DNA from: Gnetum montanum
Lineage: Eukaryota > Streptophyta > Gnetopsida > Gnetales > Gnetaceae
Reading direction: 5' to 3'
Length of the DNA stretch: 64,000 bases
NCBI GenBank assembly: GCA_015680685.1
Contig: MNCI01001321.1
Span: 195,614 to 259,613, forward strand
Shown: positions 22,850-35,642 of the stretch, piece after piece
Position numbering within the stretch: the stretch's first letter is position 1
How the letters are laid out: every line of letters starts with the position of its first letter
The notes under the pieces: model-generated
Seen by the model: only the letters and a program-made list of their open reading frames with translations
The model's database searches: none
Told to the model about the DNA's origin: nothing
Position numbers and translations under genes: made by a program

Positions 22850-24328
22850 TGTTGGACTTGGAAAAATCGATTGCTAAAATGTAAACTAAAAAATCCCAAG
22901 CATTGGAATAGTTTTAGCCTTAAATCCCAAGGGCCTTTAAAAAATAGGATTCAAGGCAGCTTGGATGCTTTGGATGATCACCCAAGGACTTACAAAAGTT
23001 TCAACCAAAACCTAAATGAAATTGTAAATGATGATAAAAACATAAACTTAATGAAAATGAGATTACAAATGGAAATGGAATTGCAAATCCAAAATTATAA
23101 TAGACATAGAAATGAAAACATGAACTCAGATTTGCACAATAATGAACTATGACTTTATTGAAATGGAAAATAAAGTAGCAAGTTCAAAAAGTACAGATTT
23201 TGTGCTAGGTGGATAAGAATTTTGTTGGGAAGGAGCTTGAAGTTCATTGGAGTTGGTAGGCTATGTTTTAAATCAAGCTCCATGATCCAAATTTTTCCCA
23301 ACTCTAATTTCTAGTAGCCCTCTACTAGTTTTCACTAAAATTAGCAACTGGGATTACAAATGGTATTCCATCTTTGATGCAGTGGTATCACATTAGAGTC
23401 TTCAATGCCCAGCATAGATGCTAGTTTTGCTCAAAGGTGTTGCAAGATTGTAAAAGGCTCTCTTGGTTATAAAATGCTTTCAAGTGATATTGCTTAAAAG
23501 GAGTTGGAATTGTAATAAGGTGTTTACATTGCATGTATATTGACCATGGAATTACTATTTTTGGGACCTACCCATCATTGTCATGATTATTGATAGAGTG
23601 ATGTCTATTTGCAACTGGTAACCTTTACAATTCTTACCATAGGTGCCATTTATGATAAGTTTGGAATACAGCATAGACATCAAAATCCATTCCTTTACTA
23701 AAAATAGTAAAAGGACTTTTGTAACTATGGTGACACCATCCCAAGTATGCTATCCTTGATGGACTACATTGAAGTTTCTAGAAACTACTGGAACGAAGGG
23801 AATTGTTGGAACTACTGGAATTGCCAGAACTATTGGAACTTCCAAAACTATTGATGTCTATGCTGGCCATGGTGCAACTGCTGAAGACTTGGGATAACTA
23901 CATTGGCCACTATTAGGAAGATGAAAAATGGAAAATTCCAATAATTTCAATGCTACATCTATGCTAGGTTTTTTCGGTGACTACATTAGGTTGAGAATGA
24001 AAATGAAAATGCAAGACTATCTATGCTGGGTGTAGATGGTTCTAGCGTAGTTGAGGCTATACCCCTACAAAAACCCATGAATATGCTAAATTTGGAGATC
24101 CCCAAGGCATTTTTAGCCTTTCGAAGCCCAAATATTTACATGAGGTTTCTTTTTCCACTTGGGAAGTAAGGCAATAATAACTTTTGAGGCATTTTCAGTC
24201 CTGCACAAGTGAAAGTATGTAAGATTTTAGCTCATGGACTATAAATCTTACGTTTACAATGAAATTTTACCTCAAGTTAGAAAATGAAAGTTACAATTAG
24301 AACCATGAATTTTCTTGGTGGTGTTTCA
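22850..24328 (-). repeat. Tat-A 3' LTR
   Basis: Left end TGTTGGACTTGG (22850) aligns base for base with the Tat-B left end TGTTACAACTAG (33878). Right end GGTGTTTCA (24320-24328) is the complement of TGAAACACC. The interior shares AATATTTACATGAGG..., TTACAATGAAATTTTACCTC with Tat-B 35170-35330. No open frame of note. Confidence 0.75.
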
Positions 24329-24330
24329 TT

Positions 24331-24342
24331 GGCCCCTCTTTG
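24331..24342 (-). other. Polypurine tract of Tat-A
   Basis: Minus strand CAACAAAGAGGGGCC directly before the LTR start TGAAACACC. The same tract precedes the Tat-B LTR (35397-35408). Confidence 0.7.
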
Positions 24343-24344
24343 TT

Positions 24345-25250
24345 GATGTTTGGAGGATTGACTTGAGAGACATTGACAAAGAATACAAAACATCACTACA
24401 AGTCCATCACCAACATTTCCTCTCCATGCTTGACTAAGTAGTGTTGAAGTATGCTAGAGAGTACTTGTGATGATGGGATAAGGTTATGGTGAGTGCTATC
24501 ATTGGCTATAGGGATATCATCATGAGGGTTAACAATGAGTTCCATATGTTGACATCATGGTTACATTCATGAAAATGATACTTTGTTTAATCAACTCGGT
24601 CTTGACACTTTGTCTTTTGAAGTGTCGATCACTTGGCAATGCATTTGAGGAATGAACACCTTACTCTAAGGTTTCTTAGGCCATCAAGCTCCTTCCCTTT
24701 AGATGTTTGAAGCCATTGATTTGTTCTTTTGAGGCTTCATTAGCCATTCAGCTTTTTGGAAATTTACATAACCACTTTTTGATGGTGAAACCTTCATTAG
24801 GTTTCATTACCAAGGCTAGTTTTGATTTAGTTTTTCTATTTAATTAGATGCATTACATCTAACGAACTTGATGGTGGAGCATAATGAAGGGACGTCACAT
24901 GGCCATAATGGATGAGCATCAAACATAGCTTAACATTGTTGCTTAGGATAAGGAGGGTTATAATCATTCTATGGGGTTGGGTTCAAGGAGTGGTAATGGG
25001 AATGATGTGAAATAAGAACTCTTAATACGGTAGGACAAACTTACCAAATCTTGTGTATTGAGATCATGTGGTAACTTGTTGTCGTAATGAGTCATAGCTC
25101 CATGATGCCTTTGGACTTAATCCTATAATCACAACTCCAAGAGAATAGGAAACAAGACAAAGAAAACATGTTATTACAATACAATGCATAAGGCCAAACA
25201 ATTAGTAATCTAGGCTACCATAGGTTACCAATGTTACAAAATTTCAGAGT
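24345..25250. other. Non-coding stretch between Tat-A pol and PPT
   Basis: About 900 bp without coding signal. The corresponding stretch in Tat-B (35410-35640) is only about 230 bp, so Tat-A has gained, or Tat-B lost, some 650 bp. No terminal repeats were seen to define an insertion. Confidence 0.5.
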
Positions 25251-25296
25251 TCACCCATTATGCAAAAAGAGGTTATGTATACTCTCTTGTTATTGG

Positions 25297-28200
25297 TTTT
25301 CTAGGTTGTCAACAAGCTGCATGTGGTAGGTCTTTAGATAGGAATGATTTACTAGATTGGCCAACTCACTTCCATCCATATCTGCTATCTTGAAGCCTCT
25401 ATTACCATAGGCCTTAGTGACCAAGAAAGGCCCTTCCCAGTTGACTAAGAATTTTTATGCATGTTTGTGGATAGCCTTGAGGACTAGGTCTCCTTCCTTG
25501 ATCTTATGCTTGCTCAGGTTATGATGGTATTGCAATTTTTGCCTCTTCTGTGATGTGAGCAAGTTTTCATACCTATTGCTTCTCCATCAAGTCTAGGTCC
25601 ATGGTATGCAACTCCTTGTTCTATTCATCATTGATGAAGTTGGATAAGGATACTCAAAGCAATGGCACCTGCAATTCAAGAGGTAAAACAACTTAAAAAT
25701 CATAAAACAATCTATATAGGGTTACATTGGTTGCAATTTGAAATATGGTTCTATAGGCCTAAAGTGCATAGACAAGTTGCTCATGCCACTTATGTTTGCT
25801 ATTTTTCAACGTCTTCTTGAGCAAGTTTGTGATAGCCTTATTACTTGCTTTAACTTGTCCATTGGCTTAAGGGTAATACAGTGATGAGAAGGAGTTCTTA
25901 ATGCCTAGGCCATGACAAAAGTTTTTCATTTCTTACCTACTAAACTGTGGTCCATTATCTATGACTATGGTCATAGGTATACCAAAATGGGCTACTATGT
26001 TATCTAGTATGAATTTACAAACTTGTTGAGATGTTTTCTTCATTAGGGGAATAGCTTCAACTCACTTTGTAAAGTATTGGGTTGTAGTGATGCTAAAGCT
26101 ATGCCCTACAAAAGACTTATGTGTTATGAATCCAATGATATCCAACCACCACTGTTAAAATGACCAAGCTATCTACATAGTATGTAACTTAGTTGGAGAT
26201 ACATGTATAATATTGCTATGTCGTTGGCAAATGTTACATGTTTTAGCCTTTTGTAGGTAGTCATTTTTCATATCGGACTAGTAATAACCTAACCATATAA
26301 TCTTTGTAGACATGGCTCTAGGTCCTATATGTCCCCCACATACATCCTTGTTAACCTAATCTAGGACTATGTGGGTTTCGATTTTACCCAAGCACACTAA
26401 CAATATGCCATCATGCGATCATCTTCATAATGTGTTATCATCTACTATGACATATTGTTTTGATCATTTATGTACAATTTCCTTTTGAGTAGTAGTCAAG
26501 CTTTGTGAAGATTCACCAAGCATAAGGTAAAACTTGATATTGTCATACCACTCCTTTGGAGGGGTGGTATGAACTACTACTACAAGGGTATCCTCAATGC
26601 TTTGGATGATGGAAATAGCATAGTTCATGGTTAAGGAAGACAACTTGCTAAACACATCTAGCATTACAATGAGGGCTAATGTTGTAATGGCATCAACTAT
26701 GATGTTCTCAATTTAGGATACATGTTGTATATCAATGTCTATAAATTGTTGCATTAGTTTCTTTCCTAGGTCACATCAAGATTGCAAGTGTTTGGCTTTA
26801 CATGTGTAAGCATTGGTTACGTAGTTGACCATAAGTTGTGAATAACCTTTGATCATTAAGCATTTGATTCCTTACTCACAAGCTACCATCATTCACCTAA
26901 TCAAACCCTCATACTTCACTATATTGTTAGTACATAGAAATTCAAAATGATAGGAAAAGGATTAGATTTCACTAGATGGGAATGTTATAATGGTAGGGAA
27001 CTAGCCCCATGGGCAGTCAAAGCTTTATCAAAGTGCATGATCACCTCATAGCGCTCAAGCACTTCACTAATGATGTTAACATGTTCATCAAGGAATTTGG
27101 GGTCTATCAGTGCATGATCATCGACTGGTGAGATAGTGAGTTATGCAGCTATAGCTTGACCTTTTGTTGATGCTTGGAAGATATAATGAAGGTTAAGCTT
27201 CACTGTTATGGCTTTCCAATGGGGTATATGGCTACTTTCGCAAATATTGGTTGTTATGGCTCTAAGCATGTTATTTTTGTAAATAATGTTAACTTGGCTT
27301 CTAAAGAGGTAGTATCTCCACTTCTTTAATGAGAAGACTAGGGCTAGATAATAATTCTCTACTTTGGTGTATTGAGTCGCATGGGCAATAAATGCATGGC
27401 TAAGATAGTATACTTACATCATCTTATTTTTGATAGAGTAGAGATGTAATGGATGCATCAAAGATAGCAAGGTAGATGTAAAAGGATTTTTCCTTTTGCA
27501 GTGGATAGACCATTAGTAGTTGTGTCAACTATTGCTTAAGGTTTTCAAAGGCTTCTTGGCATTGAGCCATCCACTCATATTGAACTCCTTTCTTAAGAAA
27601 GTTTTGCATGAGTTGTAACTTTCCATAAGCCTAGAAATAAACCTATGAATAAATTACAATCTACCTTGAGGGCCCTAAAGCTTCTTAAAGTTAACAGGTG
27701 CTACTAAGTTGGATATGGCTTTAACCTTATCAGGATCAACATGTATCCTTGATTTGGATACAATAAAGCCAAGCATCTTATTGATTTTAACACAAAAGAC
27801 ATACTTTTTGGGATTAATCCTCAGCTCATACTGGAGGCATCATTTAAGTACAAGGTCAAGGTCATGTGCATGGTCATTGACCACTTTGAACTTAATAGCT
27901 ATATTATCTACATCATTGTTGATCAAACCTAGCATATAACTACTAAAGATATATGTCATACCTCTTTGGTAGGTTGCTCTTGCATTCTTTAGGACAACGA
28001 ACATCATTCTATAATAAAAGGTACACCAAGGGGTCATGAAGGTCATACTGAGTTGATGCTCTAGGTTAATCCTAATTTAATTATATCCTAAGAACACATC
28101 CATAAAGGATAATAAGGCATGCTTAACCATGGTATTGATAAGTTGATCAATACTAGGCAAAGGGAAATTGTCTTTTATATTTGCCTTATTTAGGTCTTAA

Positions 28201-28820
28201 AAATCAATGAAAATGTGTATACTCCTATTTTTCTTAGGGACTACCACTATGTTGAATGCCCATTCTATGTAATCAAAAGCTCTAATGAAACTAGCTTGAT
28301 ATAATTTTGTGATTTCATCACAAATTTCTAGGGCCAAATTAGGTTTAATCTTACAGACTTTTTGTTTAACTAGTTTGATGCTAGGATCAAGTATAATATT
28401 ATGTTGGACTAAACATGGGTCTAGACCTGGCATATCCTCATATGGCAAGGAAAAGACCTTAATGTTGTCTTTTAGGACCTTAGTGATGTCTTGAGACTAT
28501 TGAGGTTCCAGTGAGGAACTTAGTTTCAATGTTTTTTCCTTAGCACTATGTGTCATGACAAGAACCTCAACTAGTGAGTCTTTTGTAATGTTGTTAGCCT
28601 CAAGGTCAATGGTTTTGACTAGGTTTTTGGGCCACTCTAGAGTTTTCTCTACTAAAGCTATTTAGTTAAGGAGACTCTCAAGATCAAGATCTAGGTAATT
28701 AGGATCAATATATCATTCAACATCACTGTGGGGCCCACTTAGATTCAATGGCAAGGAGATTTGTTTCCAGGCATCCATACTCCAATCCTGCATATCAACC
28801 AGAAGTACATTAAGCAACAC
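25297..28820 (-). pseudogene. Tat-A pol: RT, RNase H, second RNase H, integrase
   Basis: Minus strand, in order. Pre-RT with MPYEDMPGLDPCLVQHN (28448). RT with AFNIVVVPKKNRSIHIFIDF (about 28250), LKNARATYQRG and a mutated catalytic box DVDN for YVDD (about 27914). Conventional RNase H (27600-27300). Archaeal-type RNase H with CTNNIVKYEGLIR and LMIKGYSQLMVNYVT (27060-26720). Integrase with YFTKWVEAIPLMKKTSQQ and DNGPQFSR (26250-25650) and C-terminal NWEGPFLVTKAYG (about 25430). The dual RNase H is the hallmark of the Tat lineage. Dozens of stops; dead. Starts at an acceptor-like TTTTTACCTAG/GTG (28820). Confidence 0.85.
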
Positions 28821-29070
28821 CTAGGTAAAAATGATTAAATAATGCTAAAATGATATAAAATACCTCAATAATTATGTAAATGCATGTTATTTACATGCTA
28901 AACAAAATGCAAACAAGGTCAACCAAGGCTCTACAAGGTAGATGATGATAAATAAGATGGAACAAAGGTTAAATAAAAGCCACATAAAGGTCAAACAAGG
29001 TCAAAAAAAGTTGAACCATAATGAAAGTATATGAAATAAGGCCAAATATGGCCAAATAAGGTTACATTTT

Positions 29071-29440
29071 TCCAATTTAAGGCCTTAGCTAGCCATGTTA
29101 CCAATTTAAGGCCTTTGCATGTCATAGTTACATGGTGTCAAATGATGGTTAAGAATGGTCAAACCCCATTACTTAACACCAATGAAAGGCTAAACAAGGA
29201 TCAATAGAGGCCATAATAGAGAAAAAAAGGTAGGTATGATGTAAATGAAATTATGTCAATACTGAATGAGGTCAAGTGATGGTAATAAAGGCCAATAATA
29301 GATAACAAGATAAAAGCAAGTCAAAACACCATTAAATAATGTCAAATTAATCAAAATGGAATACATGTAGTAAAACATGATCAATACTGATAAAAAAAGA
29401 TTATATTTTGCTAGTTTTAGGCCTTAGTAGGCCATGGTAT
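29071..29440. repeat. Border repeats at Tat-A pol/spacer junction
   Basis: Copies at 29071 and 29101 (CCAATTTAAGGCCTTAGCTA type, 30-bp period) and one at 29410 (CTAGTTTTAGGCCTTAGTAG). Same family as 15634. Confidence 0.8.
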
Positions 29441-29540
29441 GAGGCTATAGGTTTGTGAGGGATGTTTGGGCACTTCAAGGGGTCATTTTAGGGTTGTTTT
29501 GAAGTAAAATTAACACTTTTTCTTAGGACTATGCTGGGCT

Positions 29541-31460
29541 CTATTGGTGACTACAATGGCCTAGTGTAGTTATGCATTACTCAGCATAGTCAACAGTGAT
29601 GGGTAGTTTCCTAGGGTCCATATGATTACTTTCAAGCTCTAGATGATCCAAAAACTAGTGTAGGGGGTTGGTATTGAGGATTTGTAAGTTTTGGCTTTTT
29701 GTTTCTACCTTCTAGAAGCTAAAAATGATGTTTCCATTGGTGACTACACTAGGCCAACATAGTTAACGTAGGCGCTAGCATAGTTACATGAAATAAGTGA
29801 ATTCATGGGCTTTCAAGGCTAGGATAAGGGCTCTACTAGCTAATGAGGATCGCATAGGATCATGGAAGGACTAAATTGACTTCTCAAAGGTCGAGATTAG
29901 GCAATGAAAGTAGGTTTTATGAAATTTACCATAATACTATGATGGGTCACTATAGTCATTCATGGTGTTAGTGTAGTCATGGGGAATTTGATGTTTTTGG
30001 GGTAAAAATAGAGTGAAATTTCAACTAGATGAAGTGGAATAGGGGTTTGTGCTTCATGAGTCCATTTTTGATCATTTCGAGTGGTATAATGTTGGTAAAC
30101 CTTGTAAAAAAATATGTTTCCATTGTAACTATGCTAGGCCACCATATTCAGAAGCTTCCCCAATGTAGTCATGCTCAAAATATGATTTTAAGTGAGTTTT
30201 CATGCCCACTCAACCATGATAGTGGACTTCCAAGGTCATTTCTACTACTGGCTAGGGTTTTGGCATCAAAATTATTAGTTTTGGTGGTTGTTTGAATCTT
30301 GGGAAGGCCAAATTCCTCTTAGCCACATTGGCCTACTGCAGGTATGCAATTCCTAGTGTAGTTGGGTAATTTGTGATGAAAAATGATGAATTCTGACTTA
30401 TTTCCTAGTGTTTTATGGTCTCAGCATGCTTTGGTAGGGTTCTAAGTCTTTCTAGGAGCTAATTTGAACTTTTTTGGGTGATTTTTTGGATTTTCCATGT
30501 GGACTACAGTGGTCTCTACTGATGACTATGCTAGCCCAATGTAGACATGTAAATTCTAGCATAGTTGACATGTTTAGAATGGAAAATGTTGAGTTTTATG
30601 ACCAAAACAAGGTTCCAGTAGGGTCCCATAGTTTTGCAAAATTTAGTTTGAGTTATTTAAGACTAAATTTAGTGTTTTCTATGTGGAGTACGTTGGGCTC
30701 TACTGGTGACTATGTTGACCCAGCATACAAATGAAATCCCCAACATAGTTGGGATTGGAAATTGGGTTCTAAGGCGTTTGGAAGTTAATTTTGGCTTTAA
30801 AATGACATGTTTTGGACTTTTTAGGTTGACTATGATAGGAACCACTAGTGATTACACTAGCCTAGCATTATCATGCAATTCTCAATGTAGTCAAGCTTGG
30901 GAAATGGATTTTGAAGTGTTTTTACTTAATTGATAGATAGTTTGTAGTCATCAGAGTCTTGGGGAGGTGTGGAGGATATGGAATGGAGTTTTGGAGGTTT
31001 GTTATTGTTTCTATGGTCTATCCCATTTTTAAACCTTATGACTATGCTAGGGTAGCATAGGCACAACCTCCCCCTAGTATTTGGTTGATTTTTTACTTCA
31101 TATGATAACTTTGAAAAAATTTTGTAGTTGCTAAGAGCTCTAGCTAGGGTTTGCAAACATGGCATGGGCGTTTGATGTCAATTTGAGGCTTGATAAGTGG
31201 GGAAAAGACATATCCCATTCTTGACTATGCTGAGCCAACATAGTCATGATCTTGGCTAGCATAGTCATGGCCAAGAACCAACTTTCTATGGAATTTGAGA
31301 CATTTCTAGTGCTCAGTGACTACTAATTATAGTTCTTAGTTGCTGATTTTTGTTGTATGATTTCAAGGATTGATGATCATTGTAGATGGACCAATGGAAA
31401 GTGAAAAAATACAAAATATCCCATTTGACTATGCTAGGCTAGCATAGTCAAGCTCTAGGC
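29541..31460. repeat. Dispersed palindromic motif array of Tat-A spacer
   Basis: Around 29541, 29736, 30119, 30322, 30518, 30702, 30842, 31036, 31217 and 31427 the sequence returns to TGACTATGCTAGGCCAGCAT or a variant, usually followed 15-30 bp on by AGCATAGTCATG. The best copy, 31427-31449, is a perfect palindrome: 11-bp arms GACTATGCTAG around one G. The text between the copies is not conserved. Confidence 0.75.
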
Positions 31461-32082
31461 CAGTGTAGTTACATGGAACAATAAGTTTTGATGTGAGTTC
31501 TAAGGTCTTTTATAGCTTAGTTGACATGGATGTTGACAATTGGTTTCCTAGCTTGATCATAGGGTTTCATAGAAAGGATGTAGGATTGGAGGCTAGTTTT
31601 TTAGAGTGAATGGAATTTGGCATCTATTCCAAGGCTTCCAAGGTTCTAAACCCTAATGTAGTTAGGTTTGGAAGCCCAAAATTGCACCATAGTCATTGTT
31701 TTCTTGGCTTGCTTGTTGAGTGTTTAGTGGGGTCCACATGGAATTCACATGTTTGGCTCTTATGGTTTTCCATCCATACAATGAAATCCTACTTTCTATT
31801 TTGAGTCCCTAAGTTTAGTGGAGTTAGTAAATGTGTATCATGGAAATCAAGGTTTTAAGGTGGATGCTTAGGTTTAAGTTGATTTTCTTGTTTCAAATTT
31901 GTAAAAATCATTGTTGTTTCCTACACATCAAGTTGTTGTGCCTAAGTTTGGAACTTTGTGCTTGCTAATACCACAATCTCTAGCATAGTCATAGTTATTC
32001 TTGCCTCAAGTGTTAGTGTGGTCATCCCAATGCTTCCAAAGTTCAAGGTTTTTTAGTGTTTTCTACATAAGCTTTTTGCACC

Positions 32083-33877
32083 ATGTCGAGAAGGAAGGCT
32101 CCTACTAAGAACCCTGCTTTGGAGGAGGTAGATGCAACTTCTCATGACCTTTTCCAACTCCCACTTTCTAGGATTGAAGAAGGCTTCACTATTGTTTATC
32201 CTATGTGCATAGCCTTGTTTTTTTATTAGAGTTTATTCTGCTTATTCCATTTCTAGCCTAGAACCCCTATGTTTTCTTAGATCTAGGCTTGTGTATTGGT
32301 CAAGTTAGAATTTTATCAAAATCCCACTATAGATTTAGGTCATGCTTACTCATTTTTGGTGTTATTTGAATTCTTGGTTTTCTTTACATTGTAGTAAAAA
32401 TGTTATTTCCATGAATTCCATGGGTTTTATGATTTTTTCCACATAAAAAGAAATGTAATTTTTGAATTTTTTTGTAAGGAAATGGTTAGGTAATTTACCT
32501 TTTTAAGGCTATGGGATTATTGGTTATTGTTTTTTGGTCAATTTGGTTTTTTTAAAAAATTTTGTGTTAGGTTAACTTTTTATAGGTGTTTCCATCAGGC
32601 TATGTCAAGTGGGTTTTCAATTCTTGGCCATTTTAAGTGTAAATTTGATATTTTTATGCACTATAAGGTTATGAATCCATGTTTTGGGGTCCAACACTTC
32701 ACCTTCGAACATGGAGTGGGAAAATGGCTCTCTATAGATTAGGCTAGGAGCAAGGGAGTTCCTAACTTACCTATTATAGAACTTCACTATGATGATTTGG
32801 TCATACTTAGCATCCCCTACAATAGCTACTATCATGTAAACAATTCTGCCTTGTTGATGATCTTGAGGTTTGTGCAGAGGATGAAGCAAATTATGACACA
32901 ACCATTGTGGGCATTCACAAATTATCAAAAATTTAGAAGATTCCTGAATTCAAGTAGTACATCATTGATAACACCTTACTAGATGGCCATTGTGTGCACA
33001 TGTTGTTTTAGAACCCCTTGGTACTATCTACCATATAAAGGGGTATGTATAATCATTATAATTTGTTTTTAGTTTATTTTTGTTTCTCTATTGTTATGTA
33101 ATTAATTCATAATGGTTTTCATTATTTCACTTACCTATAGGTATAGGGTAAATGATCAAGGATTGATCAAGGGTGAAAATCTTTTATCCTTAACCTAAGC
33201 AGTAGTAGGGATTTTCACGAAAAGCCTAATTGTAAGGGTTGAGATGATGGACCAATGAAAGGATGAATTTTATAATTACATGAAACAACATCCTAAGGCC
33301 TATTGGAGGTGTCTAGCCAATGGAACAGTTCATAGTGGGTAGAAAACCCCATTTCATGATGTAGAAACAAACCCATCTCCTAGAGCTCCTATGATGCCTT
33401 TATCTTATAACATAGTAAGTTTTTTTGTTTGTTTATTTTGGTTATCCTTATGCTAATGCTTTCCTAGTTATGTGGTTATTAGATTGTTTGGACTTTGGAT
33501 GCTTAAATGACTAGACTAGTTTTATTTTGATTTAGTTATATTTGTTATGCTTAGTTTTACATGATGTACCTACCTCAAGACTAACAAGTCATTTTTTGTT
33601 ATGTTGTAGGGGTTGTGCCATTGTTTGAAGTTACTGTAATTACTTCGGGATGCATTGAGGAGACATTAATTCTCAAGTTTAGTGAGGTGGAACCTACACA
33701 GTAGTAGTTGGTTGATCAAGCATATGAGGCTATTCAAGCAAGTATTATTCATGTGGGATTGCTTAATATCTTCATGGTCCTACGCCCAATCATTTCCACT
33801 ACAAAGATGGTGAACATCATTGACTCTTTTAGTAAACGAGTCAAGAGGTTTGTCACATGTATTCATGGTGTGACCAT
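32083..33877 (+). pseudogene. Tat-A antisense multi-exon gene, cut by Tat-B
   Basis: ATG at 32083 in CACCATGTC opens MSRRKAPTKNPALEE; the exon continues with VDATSHDLFQLPLSRIEEG, matching Tat-B exon 1 in pattern. Later exons begin after TTTCCATCAG (about 32600) and at about 33610, where EVTVITSGCIEETLILKFSE lines up with Tat-1 EVTVIASGHDVAT and Tat-B DTIILKFSEV. It then reads QASIIHVGLLNIFMVLRPII to 33877, where the Tat-B LTR begins. Several stops. The remaining exons are outside the window. Confidence 0.7.
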
Positions 33878-35394
33878 TGTTACAACTAGAAAAGTCAATC
33901 ACTAGAATGAAGATCGATGAATCTAGTGCACAGTAGTTCTCAACCTTGGATTCCTAAGGCCTCCATGAAAATGTGAAATCCATGGTGCCCTAGCTAGTCT
34001 AGTAGATCAACTAGGGACTTGGGGGATTTGCAAAATAGTATAATAAAATGGAATGTAAAAATTGGTAACAGATCTAAATAATTCATAGAAAATAAACAAA
34101 TATATATTGCACATAAAACCAAAAACTTAAAACTTTATTAAGAAAAAAATAAATAATAAGTTAGAGAAATGTGTACAAATGGTGCTTGAATGAGCAGTAG
34201 GGTGGTTTAGGGTTCATTGAAGTTAATGCTACTAACTCCATGATTTGGATGTCCTACCACTCCTAATGTTATCAAACCTCTGGTGCTACAATCTCAGATC
34301 TACAGTGTTCGCTATGGTGGCCGTTGAGAAGTGTAAAAATCTAAGCTACCCAAATGCTCTACGTTGAAAGTTGGAAATCCTAGGAGTGTAGTGTGAAGCT
34401 TTAAAATTCACAAATCTCAAAATGGGGTTAGATGGTCATAAGGTTTCCATGCTAGGTTCAAGAGAATACAAGTGTGGAAACTTGTGAAAACTCTTGAGTG
34501 CTTGAGAATGCCCAAGTGTAGAATTGTGAACAATTTGTATGCAAAAGTGTATGTTTGCCAAGAGTTGCTAAACCATGTCAAAAAAATTGCTAAACTATCT
34601 AAAGATTATGGAACCTCTAAATGGTAGTTTTTATAGGTCTTAGGCCATGAATGGGACTGCAAAATGGCTGCCAAATTGTTGCAAATTTCTACCTCATTCA
34701 GCTAAGATGGGTACCTAAATTTGTGGGGTTATCATACATAGTAAGTGCCTTTCCCTCATGGACATTACATTTACTATAAATAGTAACAAGGGCACACCTT
34801 TCATGTTGAGTTCTCCATCATGCTTGCTGAAGTGGTTGGCCAACGTTGAAGTGCATGAAGGTGTTGAAATTTAGCTTTTGTGACTTCCACATTAGGGGAA
34901 TATAGTTTCCATGTTGGGGTTGGGGGAGAACTTCCAAGTTGGGCTTGGGGGGTGGAGAGGTGTGTGGGGTAAGGTTTCCAAGCTGAGCATATAGCCTCCC
35001 ATGTTGGGGAAGGTGGGGAAAGTTTCCAAGTTGAGGGGAAACTCCTCATCTCTTCATGCTAGGGGTAGGTGAGATCTACCTTCCTACAAGTGTTTCCAAC
35101 GTAGAAAAATGTATACCCCCATAAAACCCATTAAATTCTCATTTTTTTACATTCCAAAAGGCATTTTTAACATCCCCAAGCCTAAATATAAACACTAGGT
35201 GACTTTTTTCATTTGCGGAATGAGGCTTTGACCACTCATGAGGTATTTTTTAGTCCCAAAAGTATAAAGTATGTGAAATTGCCCAATGTGGATTATAATA
35301 TTCACATTTACAATGAATTTTTACCTCAAGTTTCATGGGGTGAAAGCTACTTGATGAAAACGAGCTATAGCATGCAAATGTTTTTGGTGTTTTA
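33878..35394 (-). repeat. Tat-B 3' LTR
   Basis: Left end TGTTACAACTAG, right end GGTGTTTTA (expected GGTGTTTCA, one change). It aligns with Tat-A and Tat-1 LTRs over CAACCTTGGATTCCTAAGG and CAACTAGGGACTTGG. 34860-35100 holds direct words such as CCATGTTGGGG and TCCAAGTTGGG. A TATA box lies at 34628-34635. The flank at 33873-33877 is ACCAT; its partner is off the window, so no target duplication can be tested. Confidence 0.75.
34628..34635 (-). promoter_or_regulatory. TATA box of Tat-B LTR
   Basis: Minus strand TATAAAAA, about 760 bp inside the LTR start. Confidence 0.5.
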
Positions 35395-35396
35395 AT

Positions 35397-35408
35397 GGCC
35401 CCTCTTTG
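35397..35408 (-). other. Polypurine tract of Tat-B
   Basis: Minus strand AACAAAGAGGGGCC immediately before the LTR start; the same sequence as in Tat-A. Confidence 0.7.
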
Positions 35409-35527
35409 TTCATGTCTAGAAATTGACCCGAGAGGCCTTAACAAAGAATACAAAACACCACTACATATTATAATGCTACAATGCATTTAGGCCACATGAG
35501 AATCAGGCTATCTAGGCTAGCAAGTTG

Positions 35528-35615
35528 CTAGTTTAAGGCTGTGGTGGGCTAGGGTACTAGATTGAGGTCCTAGTAGGCCATATTACTAGTTTAAGGTTGT
35601 AGCAGACCTTTGAAA
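35528..35615. repeat. Border repeat array, 29-bp period
   Basis: Three units at 35528, 35557 and 35586, each CTAGTTTAAGGYTGTRGYRG-like. Sits between the integrase stop (35643) and the PPT of Tat-B. Confidence 0.85.
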
Positions 35616-35642
35616 GTAGGCTTGCTTGTTGATGAATTTCAG

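Larger units (their letters stand above)
28821..32082. other. Tat-A spacer upstream of the antisense gene
   Basis: Non-coding. 28900-29400 is A-rich with many AAGGTCAAACAAGG-like words. 29071-29130 and 29410-29440 hold border repeats. 29520-31460 holds about ten copies of a palindromic CTATGCTAG/CTAGCATAG motif. It ends at the ATG of the Tat-A antisense gene, so it probably contains that gene's promoter. Short frames here are not credible genes. Confidence 0.6.

Noticed and set aside
29541-31460. CRISPR-like or satellite array
   Set aside because: Spacing is irregular, copies are imperfect palindromes, and the context is a plant retroelement.
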